A DNA stretch of 64,000 nucleotides from positions 1 to 64,000 of the IMG/VR virus record IMGVR_UViG_3300035183_000373; one strand, given 5' to 3'. The notes beneath the pieces were generated by a model, which was not told where the DNA came from, ran no database searches, and worked only from the letters and a program-made list of their open reading frames with translations. This stretch comes from a virus. Positions 44,574 to 55,256 of this stretch are shown here, one piece after another (position 1 is the stretch's first letter; the number at the start of each line of letters is the position of its first letter). The position numbers and the translations under genes were made by a program.

Positions 44574-47500
44574 TTTTTTAATTGATTATTTAATATATAC
44601 CATGCGTCTGATTCTGCTTTTAATTTTAATGACTCTACATCAATGGATATGTTGAATTGTTGCCTAAGAAAATTTATAGAAGTAAGTGCATCAATTTTAT
44701 CTTCATAATCACCATTTATTATATATAAAATACTATTTGATATTGCATGAATACAATATTTAAGCATATCATACTTTCCACCAAAATGTAACGCATCAGA
44801 ATTTACACGATTTTTTAAAATTATTAAATCATTATATGTGTTTTTTAATAATTCTAAATTTGAACTTGTTCTTTCAAATATATATTTTTTTGCAATTTTT
44901 AATACTTTTCTAATATTAAAATCTTTTTTAACAAAAGATTTATTTTCACAAATAGGTATTAATTCTTCTAAACAATATAATAACCAAAGAGAATCTACAA
45001 TTATCTCTGTAGGAACTTCTGACGGAAATACGTTTAATATATTAGCAAATTTTCCAATGTCATTATATATTTTTAATAATTTTGGTGTTAAATATTGAAA
45101 TGCATTACGTTTAGCTTTTAATTTTAATCCATCGTAATCTAAGTTCTCATTAGCTATCAATGCATATTTACGAGATTGGTCTACACGAGCCGTATCTCCA
45201 TAATTTGAAACTGAAATACCTAAATATCCTGCTGCGTTTGCTATAGCATAACATGTATTAGAATTACGTATTTTATGCGACCTATCTAATGCTAATTCAC
45301 CCTGTAATATAGCATCATTATAATTATCTGTTGTAGGATTATTTAACCACTTATATACACTTCTAATTACATTTTTTACTGTTTCATCATTAGGAAATAC
45401 ACTTTCGTACAAAGGTAATAATGATTCTACACAATATAATGCATGTAATAAATTAACTAAAGGTTCAGGTAAAAGTTTAGGTAATGAATTAAGTATATTA
45501 GAAAATTTAATTGAAGAAACACTATTTAATTTGTTTATTAATTGTTTATTCGATGAAAATACTAATAAATCTTCATTAATATTTAATAATTTATCAATGT
45601 TAGATTTCCCTTTTAGTGGTAAAAATGCTGGTTGAATTTGGTCTATTGAAAATGGTATATATGTCCAATCTATTTTTCCTCTAGTACCACGTTCATATTT
45701 ATTTTTATATGCTATTCCATCATAACCAAATCTTTTAAGTAATAGTTTTAATTCCCTATTATTCTTTGGATAAGGAACAATATTTCCATATCTATCAACA
45801 TATTTACTATTAATTTCATATCCATATTCATCTTCCTCTCCTGGTATATATTTTAATATTTTACGTTTTACTAATGCATCCATAATTTCTTGAATTTCCC
45901 AAGTACCTACATCTGGAAGATATAATGGATTTTTAATATTTAAAAATACTGGATGAATATTAGGTGCATATTTAATTTCTTTATTATAATTATCATTATA
46001 ATAAACAGGAACATTTTCTATAAATTTGATAGCTTTTGGTCTATCTGACCATTGTTCTCTCTTCTTTAATATTATATTTGATTGTTCTACAGGACCAAAA
46101 TGAAATCCTATTTCTTTGGTTTTCCTTGGATTAAATTCTTCAAAAATAAACGGAGTACCATGAAATACTGGTTTTAAACTACCATCTTCATATCGAACTA
46201 CACTATCTTTAAATGCTTCTTCTACAGAAGGATGTGGTTTTATATCTCTAACATCTGAAAATTTAGGTGAAGACACTTTTGTTATATTTGTAAATAATAG
46301 TCTTGACTCTTTTTTTCTAGGTAGTTCTTTAATCAATTCATTTGCTTCATCGATATAGTTAGTAGGTACAGTAATATAACCGCCAGTATCATCAACTGGA
46401 ATACCATGTTCTTTCAAATATTTCACTACAAATTTTATATCATAATCTTCATCCAAATCAACAGCTTCTTCAATACCTGACCAATCTATTTTATTTTTCT
46501 CAGGATTAAACATTAAACGGCTTCTTTCTCTTGCTATAGCATATCCTTCAGGCGAAATTACCTCAGTAAAAACACTGTAATTACCAATACCAAATTTACC
46601 ATTTAAATAAGAAATAAGAGCTTCTTGCATAAATTTACCAAGACCTTGGTTACGATACGCAGCTTTAACAGTTGTCTCAAGTATATAAACTTTATTCCTA
46701 ATTATTTCAAAATAAAGACTACCTATTACTTTCCCATCGTATATTGCTTCTATATGATTTAAAACATGGTTCGTTTTGAAAATAAGTCGTAACTTCGACC
46801 AATCAATAATTTTCTTTCTTACTGAGGTTTTTAGAGATGCATCAATTTCCATATCCGAATCAAACACTCTAATAATATTCGAGAATTTTAATGATGTTAT
46901 TACTTTATTAAGGTCTTCCTCTTTATCCATAACATGATGCTCTAATGCTATCTCTGGGTCAATTCCTGGTTCATCGACAATTAATTTCTCTGGGTCAAAC
47001 ATCAAAGACCTACGATAATCAAGCATTTTCTGTCCTTTTGGAGTTAAAGCTCCACTTACAATATAGTAATTGTCTACGCCAAATAATCCATTTAGATAAC
47101 TAATAAATGCTTCTTGTAATTTTTTTCCTATTCCTTTATTTGCATATCTAGGATTAACTAATACAACAGTATGACCTATAACTGGTAAACCTTTATATTT
47201 TACATCAAGAATCTGAAATCCCATTACACCAATAATTTTTTCTTTATATTTCGCTACAATACCTTCTGTATCTGAAGGATAGTCTAAATGTATATTTGAA
47301 CGATTTACCCATGGTAAATTCGATAATTCATTAAATTCACTTGCTGGAACTACTTCATAACGAATTTCATTTATAATATTTGAAAATTTAAGTGAAGAAA
47401 AAATTGTATTTCTATAGTCTTCAATAATATTTTTTATAATTAACAATTTATTTAATACTTTATTAGAAGATATATTAATAATATTCCAAACATTTATTTG

Positions 47501-48199
47501 TTTATCTTCTTTTTCTTTTTTAAAGTCTTGTTCTATAACATGATATAAATGACCAATATCCCATCCAGAATATGCACAGTTCCATGTTATGTTTTGAAAT
47601 AAATCAGAAAATTTTGGTTCTATTATTAAGTAATCATTACCTCTTACATAATCATCACTCCAATTTATATTAATTTTATCATTTGGTAATGCTTCATTAA
47701 CTTTATTTCTTATATTATTTATGAAATTTTTTTTATCTTCTTCGTTTGTAAAATCAATTTTAAATGAATACTTTCCTTTATAAATAGAATGTAAATCTAA
47801 AAAGTTGATTAATTTTTCATATTCTTTATTTGCTAACCATTCATAATTAACATCAATTGTATTCAATACATTCGATATGTTTTTTAAATAAGAGTGGCTT
47901 TTTATTCTTAATTTAAGATTGGGAGGTAAATATCTATTAAAAAAAGAAACATAATATGGTATATTTTGAAGTATACCAGATACATATTCTTCTATTACAT
48001 ATCCTTGTAATAAATAAAGGTCATCTCCTGTATGTCTGTATTTGGACATATTTTGTTCAATAAAATCTTTAGTAGATTTATTAAAATACGGTAACCGTTC
48101 TCTTCCAATGTAAGAAACAAATTCTTGCATAAGAGGAACTGGCATAGCTACTTTTTGTAAATCATTATATTTAGTAATATTTTTAAATGTTAAAAACAT
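44570..48199 (-). CDS. Polyvalent protein: two GNAT domains, ART-like domain, two helical modules
   Basis: 1209 aa. After an N-terminal LTFKNITKY-like tag comes an unknown module. Tags at 269-276 and 436-443 (SLKFSNII) precede two GNAT acetyltransferase folds (NKGIGKKLQEAFISYL at about 354-369, NQGLGKFMQEALISYL at about 517-532). Residues about 655-860 look like a phage ADP-ribosyltransferase: VFHGTPFIFEEFNPRK, GFHFG and FGYDGIAYKN. Tags at 896-903 (SIKFSNIL) and 1049-1055 (GKFANIL) precede two related helical modules. This mixture is the hallmark of 'polyvalent proteins', which are thought to be injected with phage DNA to block host defences. Confidence 0.7.
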   Translation of the reverse strand: MFLTFKNITKYNDLQKVAMPVPLMQEFVSYIGRERLPYFNKSTKDFIEQNMSKYRHTGDDLYLLQGYVIEEYVSGILQNIPYYVSFFNRYLPPNLKLRIKSHSYLKNISNVLNTIDVNYEWLANKEYEKLINFLDLHSIYKGKYSFKIDFTNEEDKKNFINNIRNKVNEALPNDKININWSDDYVRGNDYLIIEPKFSDLFQNITWNCAYSGWDIGHLYHVIEQDFKKEKEDKQINVWNIINISSNKVLNKLLIIKNIIEDYRNTIFSSLKFSNIINEIRYEVVPASEFNELSNLPWVNRSNIHLDYPSDTEGIVAKYKEKIIGVMGFQILDVKYKGLPVIGHTVVLVNPRYANKGIGKKLQEAFISYLNGLFGVDNYYIVSGALTPKGQKMLDYRRSLMFDPEKLIVDEPGIDPEIALEHHVMDKEEDLNKVITSLKFSNIIRVFDSDMEIDASLKTSVRKKIIDWSKLRLIFKTNHVLNHIEAIYDGKVIGSLYFEIIRNKVYILETTVKAAYRNQGLGKFMQEALISYLNGKFGIGNYSVFTEVISPEGYAIARERSRLMFNPEKNKIDWSGIEEAVDLDEDYDIKFVVKYLKEHGIPVDDTGGYITVPTNYIDEANELIKELPRKKESRLLFTNITKVSSPKFSDVRDIKPHPSVEEAFKDSVVRYEDGSLKPVFHGTPFIFEEFNPRKTKEIGFHFGPVEQSNIILKKREQWSDRPKAIKFIENVPVYYNDNYNKEIKYAPNIHPVFLNIKNPLYLPDVGTWEIQEIMDALVKRKILKYIPGEEDEYGYEINSKYVDRYGNIVPYPKNNRELKLLLKRFGYDGIAYKNKYERGTRGKIDWTYIPFSIDQIQPAFLPLKGKSNIDKLLNINEDLLVFSSNKQLINKLNSVSSIKFSNILNSLPKLLPEPLVNLLHALYCVESLLPLYESVFPNDETVKNVIRSVYKWLNNPTTDNYNDAILQGELALDRSHKIRNSNTCYAIANAAGYLGISVSNYGDTARVDQSRKYALIANENLDYDGLKLKAKRNAFQYLTPKLLKIYNDIGKFANILNVFPSEVPTEIIVDSLWLLYCLEELIPICENKSFVKKDFNIRKVLKIAKKYIFERTSSNLELLKNTYNDLIILKNRVNSDALHFGGKYDMLKYCIHAISNSILYIINGDYEDKIDALTSINFLRQQFNISIDVESLKLKAESDAWYILNNQLKK

Positions 48200-48206
48200 A
48201 AACTTA

Positions 48207-51200
48207 TTAATAGTAAATATTTAAGTAATCTAATACTTTTCTAGGATTAGAAAATGTCCTATATTCACCATCAATGTCTAAAGAAACAATTTTATTAGAT
48301 GATAAAAGTGATAAATAATATATTAATGCATCTTTAGCTTTAGTATAATTTACAACTTCAATAGTAGAACCAACAACTCTAATCCAACCTAATCTCAGTA
48401 ACAATTTTAAAGATTCACTATCATATTCATCAACATTTTCAGTTTTTGATAAAAATTGTTTTAAACGAGGATTATTTAATACTATTTTATTTGCCAATTG
48501 AATATGAGTTTCATTATCTCCAACTTGATATAATTCACCACTTGGACTTATCAAACCATAAAAATTTTCTACATAAGATAATCTTACATTTTCTATATAT
48601 TCTAATGCTTCATTTGGAGATTTAAATAATAAAGGTTTATTTTCTATATCAATAAAGACACTTTTATTTGGTGGCAATAAAGATAAATATTCAATTAGTG
48701 AATCTTTAGCTTTTTTATAATTACCAATTTCTATATTTTCTCCATCTATTCTTAGCCAACCCATATTTAAAAGAATATAATTCGCTTTATATAGTTCAGA
48801 TATTTTTTCTTTATATTTTAATTTATTTTTTAATATATCTACAGCAAGTTGGGCATGTGTCATTAAAATATCATTGATAGCATAATATTCACCTTCTGGA
48901 CTCATCCATCCATAAAATGAAGAAAAAGTTTTAATACTACTATTTACTATTTTATTATTTTTACTATTTTCTAAAAAGTAATCTATGTTAGTATAATAAT
49001 AATCAAGTGATGCTTTTTGTTTTTTAAAATTGTATTTACAAAATAAAACTATATAATCATCATTAGTAATAAGTCTATCTCCAATAAATTTATATTTAGA
49101 ATTCAATGCATATTTTTTAACAGCTTGTTTATATGGAAGTGCATTTATTATGTGTACATAAATATAATCTCCTATATCTTTAAAATAAAAAAACCATCTA
49201 TCGGAATTTTTAATCAATGTTTTATTAAATAAATCTATAATGTTACTACCATTTTTAGTAAATGGTTTAAAAAGATGATTCAAGAAATAGTCTAATGAAG
49301 ACCAAGAGTAATATCTATCATCGCATATATAATAAATTACAATATATTCATTATTTTTTCTTATGGAATTAAATTTTTCTTTTTTATCAAATTCATCACA
49401 ATGTAAATTTAATATATCTAAATTATAATTTTTATTCTTTGCATCTTGATATTTCATAATATCATCTATAGTAACATCTACATTAAAACTGCCATGTTTT
49501 GTATCAAAACGTAAATACCAATATTTTGTATTGATAAGTAAATCTTTATTAAAATAATCTACTATACTAGATTGTTTATTAAATCTTTTATCAACCACAG
49601 CATGCTGTAAAAAATAATCTAATGATGTCCAAGAAAGTAAAGAACCTAAATAAAGAATTACTACATTCTTATCTTTTTCTTGAATATCTTTTATTATTTC
49701 ATCTATATTGTTATAGGTAGTAATAAAATTTGTTTTGTTTAATTTATATATTTTTATAGCTTTTGAATATGGAAGTACATTTAAACCACGAAATTCAAGT
49801 TCAACGTTTTTATCAGTAAACGGTAATACTAATTTCCAAAATTCATTTTGTAAAAAATGTTCTTTAGTAAAATGATTTAATATATTAGAATACTTTTTTT
49901 TATTATAAATAAATTCATTCTCTGGATATAACCATGAAATATGTTGTTGTTGTGCTGCACTTATCTTTTGAACATGAATCTTAATATATCTTGGATATTG
50001 TTCATATGTCCCATAAACAATTGGAGGATAATGTTCTCCCTCCAATTCTGAATTAAATTGATTAGCAGTTATATCAACAATATTACCATCAACTTCCACC
50101 CAGTAATGCAGTGGGGTATACATTTCGGACTCCATTTCCTCATCCGAATTAAAATCCTCACTATTCCAAGTTTCATATTTAGAATAATCGGGTTTATCAA
50201 TAATAAATTTACCAATTACAAGATATACATTCTTATAACCTTCTTGTTTAAGTGCCAACGCTAATTTTCTAGAACATTCAAGACACATTGCAGTGAAATC
50301 AGCATAGTAATCATTAGCACGGATAATATCATTTTGTACTTCCTCTGCTATTTCTTCTACTGATTTACGAATATTTGAAGTCTTTGATGTATGTTTTGTG
50401 AACTTATTATAATTATCAAAATTTTCTATAAATTTATCTAATGCTATTATCATATAATTAAGTTTTTTATTTCTTCTATATCTTCCAAATACAACTATTG
50501 CTTCTTCATCTTCAAATAAATATTTTTTAGAAAAATCAATATATAATAATGTATTATTTTTATTAACATAATAAATACCATCAGAAATATAATAATTGTG
50601 TATTTCATCATTAATAATATTTTTTAAACTACTTACTTTTATTACTTCAAAATCAGAATTTCTACCCAATAATTTTTTAAATTCAGGTGTTTTAGGTACA
50701 TAAATATTGTTAAATTGCTCTAAAATATTTGATTCTTTGATTGAAGAATAAGTACGAAAATCATCTATGTGTTCTATAGCTTCATTAGCATCTATAAATG
50801 CTCTAGCATCACCAGAAACTTCCATATATATTGATACATTTTTTGGTAAAAACGAAAGATACATAATAAGAGAATCTTTAGCTTTTCTCAAATTATGAAT
50901 TTCTATATTTATCATCTGATAATTTAATTTAGCTACACGTATCCATCCAATTTTTAGTAAAAATGAAACTGGGTCTATTCTATGATAATACTTTTCTAAG
51001 TATTCTTGTAACGCTTTATTATTTTTTATTATCTCTTGCGCAGTTATAAAATGAGATTGTGTAACTGAATAAGCATCCCCATTTGGAGAAATCCACAAAT
51101 CTCCTGTAGGATAAGAACTTTGTTTTTCTTGTTTTTTTAAAGGAATAAAATTTTTATAAAAATCATTTAATGATAACATTAAGTAATATTGTATAGTAGG

Positions 51201-54200
51201 TTTAATTCCATAAAGTCCAATAACAAATATTTCATTATCTGGAAAACAATTTTTAATATCGGAAATACGATATAAATTAAATGTATTACCACCTTCATAA
51301 TAATACACAGTCATTGATTGTGGATTAGTTTTTAATAATTCATCTATTATATTATCCTTTTTTCCAACACTAACTGTAACAAAGGTTAATTGTTTATTTG
51401 TTTTTATGAACTTTTTAAATACATTATATTTAGGCACAAATTCAGAATAATTAAAATCTAAATAATTAACAATACTTGAACTTTTTTTATTTACAACAGG
51501 AACAAAATATTTTTTAAATTCATCAATAGGAATTACTATATATTTTTGTCTATAAAATATTAACGCTAATTTTTCATTGTCATCTATTGACAAATCTTTA
51601 ATGTAATCAACAACTAGTATACCAGATAATAAATTATCAAAAACATGTACATATAAATCTGGAAATGCAGATTCAAGATATTTTTTTGTTCCTATATCAA
51701 GTAAATCTACTATAGTATTATCTTGTATAAAGAATAATTGTATTGCTCCTTTTTTAGGTCCTATATATTTAAAAGTGCTAGGTATATGGTCTAATATATT
51801 ACTGTAATTACTTACAGAAGAATTTTTATAAGATTTTTTTATTTTCACTGGAACGAAATATTTATTAAATTCATCTAAAGTAGCTACAATAAAAAAATAA
51901 CGCTTAAATATTAATAAAACAATTTTTTCATTTTCGTTAAAAGGTAATAAATCAATATTATGATATGCTTGTAATTTATTATTTTCTATAATATCTTTTA
52001 AATAATAAACTGGAAACCATGTAGGTAATATAAATTTAAGGTCTTTTTTACTATTAATAAAATTGTGTAATATTATTTTTGTACGATTATTTAAATAATC
52101 TGTTTTAGGTCCTACATATTTATAGTATTTAGTTAATAAATAATTTAATATATTTGAATATCTATAAGATTTTCTTCTTTTTACTGGAACGAAATATTTG
52201 TTAAATTCATCGATAGAAAGTACTACAGATTTTTGTCGATAAAATATTAATACCAAATTTTCATTATCATCTATTGGTAAATCTTTAATATAATTAAGAG
52301 AGAATTTATTAGATAATAAATCATCAAAAAAATATACATATAAATTTGGAAATTTTGATTCAAGATATTTTTTTGTTCCTATATCTTCTATATTAGAAAA
52401 GTATATTATAATATTCTTTTGATTAAAGAAGAATTGTATTATTCCTTTTTTAGGTCCTATATATTTAAAAGAATTAGGTATATTGTCTAGTATATTACTG
52501 TGGTGGGAGATGTCTTGTTCTATTTCTATATTTGATTTTTTAATATCTACATTACTTACAGAAGAATTTTTATAATATTTTCTTCTTTTCACTGGAACAA
52601 AATATTTATTAAAATCATTTAAAGTAGCTACAATAAAAAAATAATGCTTAAAATGATGTTTAAATATTACTAATTTTTCATTATTATCTATTGGTAAGTC
52701 TTTAATATAATTAAAATACATTTCACCAGATGACCAATCATCAAGAATACTTATATATAAATTTGGAAATTTTGATTCAAGATATTTTTTTGTTCCTATA
52801 TCAAGTAAATCTACTATAGTATTATCTTCTTTAAACAATAATTGCATTGCTCCATTTTTAGGTCCTATATATTTAAAAGAATTAGGTATATAGTCTAATA
52901 TGTTACTATGATGGGATATATTTTGTGATACATTACTTACAGAAGATTGGGACGTATTATTATTAATTATATAATTATTAAATTCTTCTTCAGTAGCAAT
53001 TAAATAATGACTAAAAGTGCCTTCAATTTGTCTATATATTAATAATAATATTAATTGTTGTTCTTCATCTGGATATGGAGCATATTCTATTTCATGTAAT
53101 AATTGAGTATCTTTTAATATATAACTTATTGGTAATACTTTAATACCATGATGTCTTTCAGATAATTCTCTTTTAGTACCTTTATCAATTACTTTACAGT
53201 ATTCAAATTTATATATTGTATTATCAAAAATTTTATTAGTTAATTGAATAGTATCTGCAATAGTAAAATATCTATAAAAATCTTCCACACTAGCGATAAT
53301 ATGAAAATCTCTATTTCTACAAGACAAAACAACTATGACATCAGTATCATCATATTTATTTAAATTTAATAGTACATTTCCACTATAATCAATTAAATTG
53401 TGTATATCTATAAATTTTAATAAGTTCAATCGGTGAATTATATTATTTATTGAATTTTTGTTTCCTATAAACTGTATATAAAAATGTTGCTTCGCTGGTA
53501 TTGAAAAGCGTATTAAAGTATTCTTAAAATGCGTAATATATTCAGACTTTATTTGATATTTATTAGTTTCTAATCCTAATTGATGTTCTAATATATTTGA
53601 ATATTTATAAGATTTTTTTATTTTTACTGGAACGAAATATTTATTAAATTCATTAATAGGAATTACTATGTATCTTTGTCGAAGTATTAACGCTAATTTT
53701 TCATTGTCATCTATTGACAAATCTTTAATGTAATCAATAGAGAATATACCAGATAATAAATCATCAAAAACACTTACATATAAATTTGGAAATGCAGATT
53801 CAAGATATTTTTTTGTTCCTATATCAATTAAGTCTACTATAGTATTCTTTTGATTAAAGAAGAATTGTATGAATTCTTTTTTAGGTCCTATATATTTAAA
53901 AGTGTTAGGTATATAGTCTAATATGTTACTATGATGAGATATGTTTTGTGATACATTACTTACAGAAGAATTTTTATAAGATTTTTTTATTTTCACTGGA
54001 ACGAAATATTTATTAAATTCATCTAAAGTAGCTACAACATAAAAATGACGTTTAAATATTACTAATTTTTCATTATCATCTACTGGTAAATCTTTAATAT
54101 AACTAAGATACATTTCATTAGATGGCCAACTATCAAAAACCTCTACATATAAATTTGGAAATTTTGATTCAAGATATTTCTTTGTTCCTATATCAATTAA

Positions 54201-54392
54201 ATCTACTATTAAATCTAATTTTGTAAACAATACTTGCAATATTCCCTTTCTAGGTCCTATATATTTAAAAGTGCTAGGTATATGGTCTAATATATTACTG
54301 TAATGGTGTACATTTCGTACTATTTCTAAATCAATAGTATCATTATCTACTTTTGTAGAATGTGAATATGGATTATCCTTTAGGTCTTGCAT
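48207..54392 (-). CDS. Giant modular SNIL-repeat protein with transglutaminase-like domain (2061 aa)
   Basis: At least nine modules start with [Y/H]SNIL[DEN]..P..FKYIGP and continue DLIDIGTKKYLES, IKDL.IDDNEKL and a strand ending EFNKYFVPVK. Residues about 1345-1490 hold a candidate papain/transglutaminase-like site: CLECSRKLALALKQEGY (Cys about 1369-1372), HYWVEVDGNIVDITANQF (His about 1430, Asp about 1440). Three 'W(I/M)SP.G..Y.V....H...A' modules lie near 1097, 1829 and 1949, each with GW(I/L)R(V/I) and AKD(S/A)LI.YLS. Length, repetition and tags fit a multidomain protein delivered with DNA. Functions are otherwise unknown. Confidence 0.65.
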   Translation of the reverse strand: MQDLKDNPYSHSTKVDNDTIDLEIVRNVHHYSNILDHIPSTFKYIGPRKGILQVLFTKLDLIVDLIDIGTKKYLESKFPNLYVEVFDSWPSNEMYLSYIKDLPVDDNEKLVIFKRHFYVVATLDEFNKYFVPVKIKKSYKNSSVSNVSQNISHHSNILDYIPNTFKYIGPKKEFIQFFFNQKNTIVDLIDIGTKKYLESAFPNLYVSVFDDLLSGIFSIDYIKDLSIDDNEKLALILRQRYIVIPINEFNKYFVPVKIKKSYKYSNILEHQLGLETNKYQIKSEYITHFKNTLIRFSIPAKQHFYIQFIGNKNSINNIIHRLNLLKFIDIHNLIDYSGNVLLNLNKYDDTDVIVVLSCRNRDFHIIASVEDFYRYFTIADTIQLTNKIFDNTIYKFEYCKVIDKGTKRELSERHHGIKVLPISYILKDTQLLHEIEYAPYPDEEQQLILLLIYRQIEGTFSHYLIATEEEFNNYIINNNTSQSSVSNVSQNISHHSNILDYIPNSFKYIGPKNGAMQLLFKEDNTIVDLLDIGTKKYLESKFPNLYISILDDWSSGEMYFNYIKDLPIDNNEKLVIFKHHFKHYFFIVATLNDFNKYFVPVKRRKYYKNSSVSNVDIKKSNIEIEQDISHHSNILDNIPNSFKYIGPKKGIIQFFFNQKNIIIYFSNIEDIGTKKYLESKFPNLYVYFFDDLLSNKFSLNYIKDLPIDDNENLVLIFYRQKSVVLSIDEFNKYFVPVKRRKSYRYSNILNYLLTKYYKYVGPKTDYLNNRTKIILHNFINSKKDLKFILPTWFPVYYLKDIIENNKLQAYHNIDLLPFNENEKIVLLIFKRYFFIVATLDEFNKYFVPVKIKKSYKNSSVSNYSNILDHIPSTFKYIGPKKGAIQLFFIQDNTIVDLLDIGTKKYLESAFPDLYVHVFDNLLSGILVVDYIKDLSIDDNEKLALIFYRQKYIVIPIDEFKKYFVPVVNKKSSSIVNYLDFNYSEFVPKYNVFKKFIKTNKQLTFVTVSVGKKDNIIDELLKTNPQSMTVYYYEGGNTFNLYRISDIKNCFPDNEIFVIGLYGIKPTIQYYLMLSLNDFYKNFIPLKKQEKQSSYPTGDLWISPNGDAYSVTQSHFITAQEIIKNNKALQEYLEKYYHRIDPVSFLLKIGWIRVAKLNYQMINIEIHNLRKAKDSLIMYLSFLPKNVSIYMEVSGDARAFIDANEAIEHIDDFRTYSSIKESNILEQFNNIYVPKTPEFKKLLGRNSDFEVIKVSSLKNIINDEIHNYYISDGIYYVNKNNTLLYIDFSKKYLFEDEEAIVVFGRYRRNKKLNYMIIALDKFIENFDNYNKFTKHTSKTSNIRKSVEEIAEEVQNDIIRANDYYADFTAMCLECSRKLALALKQEGYKNVYLVIGKFIIDKPDYSKYETWNSEDFNSDEEMESEMYTPLHYWVEVDGNIVDITANQFNSELEGEHYPPIVYGTYEQYPRYIKIHVQKISAAQQQHISWLYPENEFIYNKKKYSNILNHFTKEHFLQNEFWKLVLPFTDKNVELEFRGLNVLPYSKAIKIYKLNKTNFITTYNNIDEIIKDIQEKDKNVVILYLGSLLSWTSLDYFLQHAVVDKRFNKQSSIVDYFNKDLLINTKYWYLRFDTKHGSFNVDVTIDDIMKYQDAKNKNYNLDILNLHCDEFDKKEKFNSIRKNNEYIVIYYICDDRYYSWSSLDYFLNHLFKPFTKNGSNIIDLFNKTLIKNSDRWFFYFKDIGDYIYVHIINALPYKQAVKKYALNSKYKFIGDRLITNDDYIVLFCKYNFKKQKASLDYYYTNIDYFLENSKNNKIVNSSIKTFSSFYGWMSPEGEYYAINDILMTHAQLAVDILKNKLKYKEKISELYKANYILLNMGWLRIDGENIEIGNYKKAKDSLIEYLSLLPPNKSVFIDIENKPLLFKSPNEALEYIENVRLSYVENFYGLISPSGELYQVGDNETHIQLANKIVLNNPRLKQFLSKTENVDEYDSESLKLLLRLGWIRVVGSTIEVVNYTKAKDALIYYLSLLSSNKIVSLDIDGEYRTFSNPRKVLDYLNIYY

Positions 54393-54625
54393 ATTAATTA
54401 TTTTTATTTAATATATGAAAATTCCTCCTATACACAATAAATATAGAGGTTAATAATTAAAATTTTTCCACTTAAAAGAAAAAATTTAGGAGAAAAAAGG
54501 GGTGAAAATTATAGGTAAGAAAAAATTAAACTATATTGTCAGTATGTTTTGTTGGGATAGATTATACATTTATAACCTTTAAATATCAAAAAAAAATACA
54601 TCGTTTATTATTACATTATTTATAA
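54393..54625 (-). other. 233-base gap before the giant gene
   Basis: No gene seen. On the minus strand it holds a pyrimidine-rich stretch and a hairpin CCTCTATA...TATAGGAGG at about 54424-54449 that can hide an AGGAGG sequence. The AGGAGG is about 35 bases from the giant gene's ATG, so it is not a standard RBS for it. Confidence 0.4.
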
Positions 54626-54898
54626 TTATACAATCCATATTAAACTTCCTTTACCATTACCATTACCATTTGAATTACCATAACCATTACCCATACCACA
54701 ACCTTTAGTGGAACTAAACCCTATTGTTGCTCCATATCCTCTACCATTTCCAGAAGCATAATAATATCCAATAAAATTACTACATCCATTACCATGTCCG
54801 TTACCATATTCATTTCCATAATTTTGAATATAACCATTACCTAAGCCATCAGTATCAAAAAAATAATATCCAATTAAATATTTTAAATCAATTTTCAT
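54626..54898 (-). CDS. GNG-array protein 1
   Basis: 90 aa, last gene of the array in transcription order. It starts MKIDLKYLIGYYFFDTDG without the usual LFE. Repeats are YGNEYGNGHGNG, GNGRGYG and MGNGYGNSNGNGNGKG. Cys in two spots. An alternating (GX)n protein of unknown function. Confidence 0.8.
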   Translation of the reverse strand: MKIDLKYLIGYYFFDTDGLGNGYIQNYGNEYGNGHGNGCSNFIGYYYASGNGRGYGATIGFSSTKGCGMGNGYGNSNGNGNGKGSLIWIV

Positions 54899-54922
54899 AA
54901 TTTATTATATAATAATTCACTG

Positions 54923-55243
54923 TTATGATTTCATTGTAATATATAAAATTTTATTATAACTTTGAATATCATAATATATAATATTATTAATGTGTATATT
55001 TCCTAATCCATTACCACTTTCTTTATAATTGACACTACATCCATCTTCATTAAAATATTCATTAAGTTTTTTAATTTTATTTCCGCTACTATTTCCATAT
55101 CCATTAAGAAATATATTTCCATTTCCGTATCCATTTCCATTATTGTATCCAACAATACCACAACCACATCCATTAGGATATAAGGAATAAATTATATTAA
55201 TAATATTATCAAATGAAAATATTGTTATATTTTTATCAATCAT
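54923..55243 (-). CDS. GNG-array protein 2
   Basis: 106 aa, longest of the array. The N-terminus KNITIFSFDNI matches protein 3. Repeats PNGCGCG and NNGNGYGNGN are followed by a longer non-repetitive C-terminal part (KKLNEYFNEDGCSVNYKESG) shared with protein 3. Confidence 0.8.
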   Translation of the reverse strand: MIDKNITIFSFDNIINIIYSLYPNGCGCGIVGYNNGNGYGNGNIFLNGYGNSSGNKIKKLNEYFNEDGCSVNYKESGNGLGNIHINNIIYYDIQSYNKILYITMKS

Positions 55244-55256
55244 TGTATTTAAAATT

